Positions 58,610-64,000 of a stretch of 64,000 nucleotides of DNA are shown here, piece after piece (positions within the stretch are counted from its first letter, which is position 1; every line of letters starts with the position of its first letter). The position numbers and the translations under genes were made by a program. The notes under the pieces are model-generated. The model was not told the origin of the DNA and did no database searches. It was given only the letters and a program-made list of their open reading frames with translations. This DNA comes from SVTX01 sp045577415. Its GTDB lineage: Bacteria > Bacillota > Clostridia > Oscillospirales > CAG-272. The DNA is taken from the NCBI GenBank assembly GCA_045577415.1, contig JAZNII010000094.1, forward strand, positions 4,423 through 68,422, read 5' to 3'.

Positions 58610-60550
58610 TTATCTTCTCTTCTCTGCAATTTCAAGAAGAAGCTCGCTGATGAACTGATCGGGAGACATAGCGCCCTTTTCGCCGTCCTTTCTTGAACGG
58701 ACTGCAACTGTGTTGCTTTCAACCTCTTTCGCGCCCACAACGATCATATAAGGCAGCTTTTCAAGCTGAGCGTTACGGAGTTTATATCCGATAGTCTCAT
58801 TTCTCTTGTCTACCTCGCAACGAACGCCGAGATTTGTAAGTCTGGTAGCGATTGCCTCGCAGTACTCGATCTGCTCGTCGCCGATAGGCAACATTCTGAC
58901 CTGAATAGGAGCCATCCATGTGGGAAGCGCGCCTGCGTACTTTTCAAGGAGAAGCGCAAGGGTTCTTTCGTAGCATCCCATAGAAGTGCGGTGGATGATA
59001 TAAGGTGTCTTCATCGTATTATCTGAATCGACGTATTCCATACCGAACTTCTTTGCAAGAAGCATATCGATCTGGATGGTGATAAGGGTATCTTCCTTGC
59101 CGAATACGTTCTTGATCTGGATGTCGAGCTTAGGACCGTAGAACGCTGCCTCGTCGATACCGATAGCGTAGTTGCCCTTGCCGAGATTTTCGTCAAGAAG
59201 CTTTTCCATAATTCCCTGCGCCTCATCCCACTGTTCGGGAGAGCCTTCGTACTTATCTGTTCTCTTGGGATCCCACTGAGAGAAGCGGAAGGTGCAATCC
59301 TCTCTGAGTCCAAGTGTGTCAAGGCAGTAGAGGGCGAGATCAAGACAACCCTTGAACTCCTCCGCAAGCTGCTCGGGACGAAGGATAAGATGTCCCTCGG
59401 AGATCGTAAACTGACGGACGCGGATAAGACCGTGCATCTCACCACTCTCCTCGTTTCTGAACAGAGTGGAGGTCTCACCAAGTCTCATGGGAAGATCTCT
59501 GTAGGAACGCTTTTTATTAAGGAATACCTGATACTGGAAAGGACAAGTCATAGGGCGGAGAGCGAAGCACTCCTTTGTCTCGTCGTCGGCGTCACCCAGT
59601 ATGAACATACCGTCGCGGTAGTGATCCCAGTGTCCCGAAATCTTATAAAGGTCTCTCTTTGCCATAAGAGGGGTCTTGGTAAGAAGATAGCCTCGTCTCT
59701 GCTCCTCGTCCTCGATCCATCTCTGGAGAGTTTGGATAACGCGAGCGCCCTTGGGCATAAGGATAGGAAGACCCTGACCGATAGAGTCAACAGTGGTGAA
59801 ATATTCAAGCTCTCTGCCTATCTTGTTATGGTCGCGCTTTCTTGCTTCTTCGAGCATAGTGACGTAAGCGTTAAGCTCGTCCTTTGAGGGGAATGCAAGA
59901 CCATAGATTCTCTGGAGCTGCTTATTGTTCTGATCGCCCTTCCAATAAGCGCCGGTACACTGCGTCAGCTTGAATGCCTTAACAGCGCCCGTTGCGAAAA
60001 GGTGAGGACCTGCGCAGAGATCGGTGAACTCGCCCTGACGGTAGAAGCTTATGGTCTCACCCTTGGGAAGCTCCTCGATAAGCTGAACCTTGTAAGGCTC
60101 GTTCTTCTCTGTCATAAACGCGATAGCCTCGTCGCGGGGAAGCTCAAATCTTTCGATCTTGAGGTTTTCTTTGACGATCTTTTTCATCTCGCTCTCAAGC
60201 GCCTTGAGAATGTCGGGAGTGAAAGCGATGTCGCTGTCGAAGTCATAATAGAAGCCGTCCTCAATAGCGGGACCGATGGTAAGCTTGGTGTCGGGATAAA
60301 GTCTCTTTACCGCCTGAGCAAGAATGTGAGACGCGGTGTGTCTGAACACGTGAGCGCCCTCCTTGTCGGCGAAGGTAAGAAGCTTTACGTCGGCATCTGC
60401 GTCGATCTCGTAACCCAGAGCAACGGTTTCACCGTTAACGCTTGCAGCGATAACGCTTCTTTCCACCATGCCAAAAGCTTCCTTCGCGGCATCATAGACC
60501 GCTACGGGAGCCATGGATTCAAAAATCTGTGAACCAAAATTGATTTTCAT
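58610..60550 (-). CDS. thrS: Threonyl-tRNA synthetase
   Basis: Class II synthetase of 646 residues. TGS domain at residues 1-65, N2 editing domain with HTASHILAQAVKRLYP and CAGPHL (about 90-225), catalytic domain with MTCPFQYQVFLNKKRSYRDLP, TSTLFRNEESGEMHGL (motif 2), and HRTSMGCYERTLALLLEKY (motif 3), then the anticodon-binding domain. The leader carries a Thr T-box. Zinc-binding residues of ThrRS are visible (C in MTCPF, H in the HRTS segment). Confidence 0.97.
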   Translation of the reverse strand: MKINFGSQIFESMAPVAVYDAAKEAFGMVERSVIAASVNGETVALGYEIDADADVKLLTFADKEGAHVFRHTASHILAQAVKRLYPDTKLTIGPAIEDGFYYDFDSDIAFTPDILKALESEMKKIVKENLKIERFELPRDEAIAFMTEKNEPYKVQLIEELPKGETISFYRQGEFTDLCAGPHLFATGAVKAFKLTQCTGAYWKGDQNNKQLQRIYGLAFPSKDELNAYVTMLEEARKRDHNKIGRELEYFTTVDSIGQGLPILMPKGARVIQTLQRWIEDEEQRRGYLLTKTPLMAKRDLYKISGHWDHYRDGMFILGDADDETKECFALRPMTCPFQYQVFLNKKRSYRDLPMRLGETSTLFRNEESGEMHGLIRVRQFTISEGHLILRPEQLAEEFKGCLDLALYCLDTLGLREDCTFRFSQWDPKRTDKYEGSPEQWDEAQGIMEKLLDENLGKGNYAIGIDEAAFYGPKLDIQIKNVFGKEDTLITIQIDMLLAKKFGMEYVDSDNTMKTPYIIHRTSMGCYERTLALLLEKYAGALPTWMAPIQVRMLPIGDEQIEYCEAIATRLTNLGVRCEVDKRNETIGYKLRNAQLEKLPYMIVVGAKEVESNTVAVRSRKDGEKGAMSPDQFISELLLEIAEKRR

Positions 60551-60594
60551 AATCTTTGCCTTTCTGAAATATATTATCTGTTAATTTTTTACTA

Positions 60595-60775
60595 AAAAAT
60601 AAGACCCCGAACACATTGACTGTGTTCGGGGTGCAATATGCACGGTTCCACCCGAGCTTTTAACTCATTTGTATTGAATTGAGCGCAAAAGTGGTATTCT
60701 ATACGTTGTCGCAAAAAACTCTCAGCAACCGTTTTCTCTCTGTGTGCGCTTCGTGTATAGAACGTGTCTTTTGGG
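60595..60775 (-). ncRNA. T-box riboswitch (threonine-specific) of thrS
   Basis: The leader shows every T-box element on the minus strand. A base helix (CAAAAG with CTTTTG) and an upper helix (TTCTATAC with GTATAGAA) enclose a specifier loop whose 3' side reads TACCA; the specifier ACC (60693-60695) is a threonine codon. The T-box bulge GGGTGGAACCGTG lies at 60641-60653. It is followed by a 12-bp terminator (60604-60615 with 60621-60632) and a T run. Uncharged tRNA-Thr would stabilise the antiterminator and allow thrS transcription. Confidence 0.95.
60604..60632 (-). terminator. T-box attenuator terminator
   Basis: ACCCCGAACACA (60604-60615) and TGTGTTCGGGGT (60621-60632), loop TTGAC; minus-strand CTTATTTTTT follows. 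Confidence 0.9.
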
Positions 60776-60784
60776 ATTGTTAAT

Positions 60785-61222
60785 TTATCTGTGGCTTCTG
60801 TTATAAGTAGACGTGGGATTTACGACCTCTCTCCAATCGAGATCTCCCCTGTCAAGCGCCATAATAATAACCTCTGCGGTCGCAATATTGGTCGCGACGG
60901 GGATATTGTAGCGGTCACACGCAAGCAGCAGTTCCTTTTCGACCTTGTCATGATCGGAGTATATATCGGAAGAAGGACGTGTATCGCGGAAATAGATAAG
61001 AACGTCTATTTCGTTGTAAGCGATTCTGGAAGCGATCTGTTGTTCTCCGCCCTGCTCGCCTGTAAGCATTTTTTCGATTTTTAGACCTGTTGCTTCGGAT
61101 ATATATTTAGCGGTTATTCCGGTAGCGCAGATGTTGTGCTTGCTGAGGATACCGCAGTATGCAATACAAAACTGTGTGATAAGCTCTTTCTTCATGTCAT
61201 GCGCTATGATAGCTATTTCCAT
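60785..61222 (-). CDS. mgsA: Methylglyoxal synthase
   Basis: Converts dihydroxyacetone phosphate to methylglyoxal and phosphate, 145 residues. Signature pieces: AHDMKKELITQFC, TGEQGGEQQIASRIA (catalytic Asp region follows), FRDTRPSSDIYSDHDKVEKEL, and VPVATNIATAEVII-like (seen as IPVATNIATAEVI). The stop codon is 10 bp from the T-box of thrS, so read-through into thrS or a shared promoter is likely. Its own promoter is nearly perfect. Confidence 0.95.
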   Translation of the reverse strand: MEIAIIAHDMKKELITQFCIAYCGILSKHNICATGITAKYISEATGLKIEKMLTGEQGGEQQIASRIAYNEIDVLIYFRDTRPSSDIYSDHDKVEKELLLACDRYNIPVATNIATAEVIIMALDRGDLDWREVVNPTSTYNRSHR

Positions 61223-61340
61223 TTGAACTCCTCCATCCGGTTTTGAATTTTTTGTTAGGCTTTAATTTGTATGTTAAAACAACAGTGATGTTTTTTACAC
61301 TTTTACATACTCTCTACTCCAAATTAATCCTAACGGAGTT

Positions 61341-61369
61341 ATTATATCACATAATACTTTTATTGTCAA
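61341..61369 (-). promoter_or_regulatory. Perfect consensus promoter of mgsA (and possibly thrS)
   Basis: Minus strand TTGACA (61364-61369), 17-bp spacer, TATAAT (61341-61346) with an extended TGA. The transcript has a leader of about 110 nt before mgsA. Confidence 0.85.
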
Positions 61370-61457
61370 TAATATTACAATAAATTTTAGTTCGTTTTTA
61401 AATTTTGGATAGATTTGCTATTTATTGTGTGCGCTTTTTGTTGAAAATTGCAAGATT

Positions 61458-61925
61458 TTACTCGCCGTCTCTTTTTCCGCAGTTTTTGCAAAGATTACTT
61501 TTTCCTTCATTAACGGCTTCTTCGACGGTACCCGAAATTATATTTTTTGAATTTTTTATATGACCGCAATCAATATAAGAGTGCCAGACAGAACCGCTTT
61601 TTGTCCAATAAACAACGTTTTGTTGGGAGGCTTCGGTTTCTGACGTGTTACCGTTGTCGGAGGAGTCGTCGGCTTCCGGCGATACGTTTTCAGTGTTATC
61701 TGTATTACCCTCATTCTTTAAATCTGTGCTATCTTCTACAGAGGGCTGATCGCCTTTAGTATCCGATGTAAAAAGGTCGTTCTTTATTTCCTCGATAAGC
61801 TCGTCATTTAATGCCTCTCCACCCGAAAAACGTGCATTGTCATAAAGAAAAAACGCGCAGGAGCATTGTAAGACGCAAATTGCAACGAGAAAAGTTGATA
61901 ATAGTATTTTAGTAATTCGTTTCAT
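61458..61925 (-). CDS. Small lipoprotein with C-terminal Cys/His module
   Basis: Protein of 155 residues: signal peptide with the lipobox LQCSC (residues 19-23), a long Asp/Glu/Ser/Thr-rich linker, then a C-terminal module VYWTKSGSVWHSYIDCGHIK with ISGTVEEAV and LCKNCGK. The paired CGH and CKNC suggest a single zinc-binding knuckle, as in small modules attached to surface proteins. It follows the XRE gene by 15 bp, so the regulator and lipoprotein share a transcript. Function unknown. Confidence 0.82.
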   Translation of the reverse strand: MKRITKILLSTFLVAICVLQCSCAFFLYDNARFSGGEALNDELIEEIKNDLFTSDTKGDQPSVEDSTDLKNEGNTDNTENVSPEADDSSDNGNTSETEASQQNVVYWTKSGSVWHSYIDCGHIKNSKNIISGTVEEAVNEGKSNLCKNCGKRDGE

Positions 61926-61940
61926 AGTTATTTCGCAGTA

Positions 61941-62849
61941 TTATTCCTCTGCCAACATGTGTTCAAGTATTTCAAGCTTATTTTGCGATGATTCGTATGC
62001 GCCCTTATAATCTCCCGTTTCTCGGCAGCATATCTCCATATCGGAGCAAGCAAGGAACAGAAGAAATCTTTCGGGAACGGTTTCGGAATCCACAACGTGC
62101 CGCAAAACCTCAAGCGCGGATTCAAAATTGTCCTGACTTATCAGCCATCTGGCACGAAGATGCAGAATTAATAGCTTGTCATGATCGGTCAGTGATGTTG
62201 AATCAATGCCGCCAATATCACGTTCGAAAAACTCATATTTGTCAATATTAAGAATGACCGATATGTATTTGCAAAAAACGCTGCTGAAAATAGACGGATG
62301 AAAGGCGCCGTCGGCTATAACAGCGTCTGTTTCATCGGAATCCAGCGCGGGAGATATATCTTTGAGCAATCCGAACATTATGTCGATACTGTTCATCTGC
62401 GTAGTGGTATCAAACATAGTGCTACGTGAATGTCTGACCGCTTCGTCAAGAAATGAGCAAGCCTTGTGAAGTCGGCCGTGCTTAATGCTTTCTTCCGCTA
62501 CGCCGAGACAGCAATCGGTGAGGATAAGCTCAAGCTCGTCATCGAATTCTTCAAACTCGGTAATGCACATATCTCTGCATAGCTCAAAGTTCTTATCTGT
62601 ATATGCACGACGTATATTTTTCATAACCGCAGTCTTGTGGTATATGAACTCCTCCTCGCCCTCGGAAAGCAGATACCCCGCAGGCACACCAAGCTTTGAC
62701 GCAAGATACACCACGGTGCCAAGGGACGGCAGAGCCGCTCCGTTTTCGATACGGCTTAACATATTTCTCGTTATTTCTCCGCCCGTAAGCTGAGATTGCG
62801 TCATCAGCTTTTCGATGCGAAGCCTTTTTATCTTTTTCCCAATATCCAT
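61941..62849 (-). CDS. XRE-family transcriptional regulator with TPR-like C-terminal region
   Basis: Protein of 302 residues. The helix-turn-helix spans residues 3-62 (KIKRLRIEKLMTQSQLTGGEITRNMLSRIENGAALPSLGT, shown as TQSQLTGGEITRN and LSRIENGAALPS). The following 235 residues are helical with TPR-like repeats, as in peptide-sensing regulators, though no pheromone gene is recognised nearby. It has a promoter of its own and GGAG before the ATG; the downstream lipoprotein is probably its operon partner. Confidence 0.88.
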   Translation of the reverse strand: MDIGKKIKRLRIEKLMTQSQLTGGEITRNMLSRIENGAALPSLGTVVYLASKLGVPAGYLLSEGEEEFIYHKTAVMKNIRRAYTDKNFELCRDMCITEFEEFDDELELILTDCCLGVAEESIKHGRLHKACSFLDEAVRHSRSTMFDTTTQMNSIDIMFGLLKDISPALDSDETDAVIADGAFHPSIFSSVFCKYISVILNIDKYEFFERDIGGIDSTSLTDHDKLLILHLRARWLISQDNFESALEVLRHVVDSETVPERFLLFLACSDMEICCRETGDYKGAYESSQNKLEILEHMLAEE

Positions 62850-62883
62850 TTTTGCTCCAATGGTAATTTAAATTTACTATTGA

Positions 62884-62912
62884 ATTATAACACAAAAAGT
62901 TACTTATTGCAA
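62884..62912 (-). promoter_or_regulatory. Promoter of the xre-lipoprotein pair
   Basis: Minus strand TTGCAA (62907-62912), 17-bp spacer, TATAAT (62884-62889). Confidence 0.8.
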
Positions 62913-63030
62913 TAGTTTTTTAAATTTTTCTAGGCAGTTTTTTGTGCAGTGTCATAAGCATTACCTATCTGGGTTTCCTGTAATATTATTGATAATAGTA
63001 AAAGGAGTACCAATAAACAATCATAAAAAA

Positions 63031-63056
63031 CAACGGAGACCGATGGAACTCCGTTG
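63031..63056. repeat. Small hairpin beside the ABC-ATPase terminator
   Basis: 8-bp arms CAACGGAG (63031-63038) and CTCCGTTG (63049-63056). Shares AACGGA with the next hairpin. Confidence 0.5.
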
Positions 63057-63069
63057 ATTATAGCGTAAA

Positions 63070-63097
63070 AAAACGGAACTCGTGAGAGTTCCGTTTT
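63070..63097 (-). terminator. Terminator of the ABC ATPase gene
   Basis: 12-bp arms AAAACGGAACTC (63070-63081) and GAGTTCCGTTTT (63086-63097), loop GTGA, T run on the minus strand. Confidence 0.9.
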
Positions 63098-63107
63098 AAT
63101 ATTCATA

Positions 63108-64000
63108 TTAGTGAACGATGCATCTTTCGGTGTCCTTGTCGAAGATGTGCATTCTTGCAGATTCAAGAGCGATCTTGATAGTATCACCTGCGCGAGAAGT
63201 AGATCTTGCGGATACACGAGCGGTAAGCTTGGTCTCGCCGATAACGAGGTAGAGATAAATCTCTGCACCCATAAGCTCGGTAACTTCAACGTAAGCGTCA
63301 ACTGTGCTATCCTCGAGTGCCGCGATCTGAGCGGGCTGGTCGTGAATGCTTTCAGGACGAATACCAACAACAACTTCCTGACCGATGTATTCCTTAAGAG
63401 CGGGGTTATTTGCCTTCTCTGCGGGAACCTTGATAGCATTACCTTCGAATTCAAAGTAAACGTCATCACCCTTCTGAACGAGAGAGCCGTTGATGAAGTT
63501 CATCTGAGGAGTGCCGATAAAGCCTGCAACGAACATGTTGACGGGGCTATCGTAAAGATTCTGAGGAGTATCAACCTGCTGAATAAGACCGTCCTTCATA
63601 ACAACGATTCTGGTTGCCATCGTCATAGCCTCGACCTGGTCGTGGGTAACGTATACGAAGGTTGTCTCAACTCTCTGGTGAAGCTTGGTAAGCTCGGTTC
63701 TCATGGTTGCACGAAGCTTTGCGTCGAGGTTGGAGAGAGGCTCGTCAAGAAGGAATACGGCAGGATGACGAACGATTGCACGGCCCAGCGCCACACGCTG
63801 CTTCTGACCACCCGACAGAGCCTTGGGCTTTCTGTCAAGCAGGTGAGTGATATCCAGAACGCGCGCAGCCTCTTCCACGCGGCGCTTGATCTCTTCCTTG
63901 GGGGTCTTATTGAGCTTCAGACCGAATGCCATGTTCTCAAACACGGACATATGGGGATACAGAGCGTAGTTCTGGAACACCATCGCGATCTTTCTGTCCT
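63108..64000 (-). CDS. ABC transporter ATP-binding protein, MsmX/UgpC type (5' part lies outside the window)
   Basis: C-terminal 297 residues of a sugar-importer ATPase. The segment from the Q-loop (MVFQNYALYPHMSVFENMAF) onward is present: signature LSGGQKQRVALGRA, Walker B VFLLDEPLSNLDAK, the switch histidine in YVTHDQVEAM, and then the regulatory OB/TOBE domain to the end (MGAEIYLYLV, TKLTARVS). Walker A is beyond the window edge. Such ATPases often serve several carbohydrate importers at once. No permease or binding protein lies on this side. Confidence 0.95.
   Translation of the reverse strand, partial: DRKIAMVFQNYALYPHMSVFENMAFGLKLNKTPKEEIKRRVEEAARVLDITHLLDRKPKALSGGQKQRVALGRAIVRHPAVFLLDEPLSNLDAKLRATMRTELTKLHQRVETTFVYVTHDQVEAMTMATRIVVMKDGLIQQVDTPQNLYDSPVNMFVAGFIGTPQMNFINGSLVQKGDDVYFEFEGNAIKVPAEKANNPALKEYIGQEVVVGIRPESIHDQPAQIAALEDSTVDAYVEVTELMGAEIYLYLVIGETKLTARVSARSTSRAGDTIKIALESARMHIFDKDTERCIVH

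Noticed and set aside
59011..59887. Long antisense frames inside thrS
   Set aside because: Codon shadow of a highly expressed gene; translations are Arg/Ser-rich and show no domain.

Overview
The window reads as a chromosomal segment of an anaerobic, endospore-forming-lineage Clostridia species (Bacillota), probably a gut-type relative of Oscillospiraceae. The reasons are: a PolC-type replicase together with DnaE, WhiA, SpoIIID, a PdaA-type cortex deacetylase, a BofC-C-like protein, a T-box in front of thrS, the RF1/Sua5 and PyrH/Frr/UppS/CdsA/Dxr/RseP/IspG/PolC clusters, and many promoters close to TTGACA-17-TATAAT. GC content is moderate, roughly 45-50% in housekeeping genes and lower in some accessory genes (estimated by eye on a few lines). 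I saw no rRNA, tRNA, CRISPR array, prophage or complete insertion sequence.

Layout. 1-5934 (minus): operon coaE, lytic transglycosylase, M18 aminopeptidase, prfA, Sua5, and a ParC-like topoisomerase subunit cut by the window edge. 6090-6461 (plus): a small zinc-ribbon reading frame behind a perfect promoter but with no normal start codon. 6502-12797 (plus): operon HAD phosphatase, murB, whiA, dnaE. 12804-15165: a gap-xre gene pair flanked by two copies of the same 39-bp terminator hairpin. 15176-20048 (minus): htpG, a truncated PheA-like protein, a TSCPD protein and a phosphohexomutase. 20242-29127: mostly plus-strand genes (ispE, comEC, phosphoesterase, class A PBP, TspO, lipoprotein, cytidylate-kinase-like), with acpP and a BofC-like gene facing them. 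29189-36583 (minus): a flavodoxin-like small protein, the TIGR03936/TIGR03960 radical-SAM pair, a 958-residue degenerate P-type ATPase homologue, rlmB and a small membrane protein.

36716-47465 is more mixed: two polysaccharide deacetylases, a YesL-like membrane protein, proC, a TrmH-family methyltransferase, spoIIID, an SDR dehydrogenase, a Cys-rich protein, two CobW-type GTPases (one with a long His-rich stretch, one fused to a DUF1980-like domain), dut and a BspA-type leucine-rich-repeat protein. 47521-58431 (minus) is the classic translation/isoprenoid/envelope/replication cluster pyrH, frr, uppS, cdsA, dxr, rseP, ispG, polC. 58610-61222 holds thrS with its Thr-specific T-box and mgsA. The window ends with an XRE regulator plus lipoprotein pair and the C-terminal part of an MsmX/UgpC-type ABC ATPase.

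The most unusual content is the pseudo-P-type ATPase (32364-35240), the terminator-flanked gap-xre cassette, the paired CobW GTPases, the PheA-like remnant behind htpG, the ComEC with a degenerate metallo-beta-lactamase domain, and the start-less zinc-ribbon frame. All functional calls are by recognition of motifs and family layout; no database search was possible.
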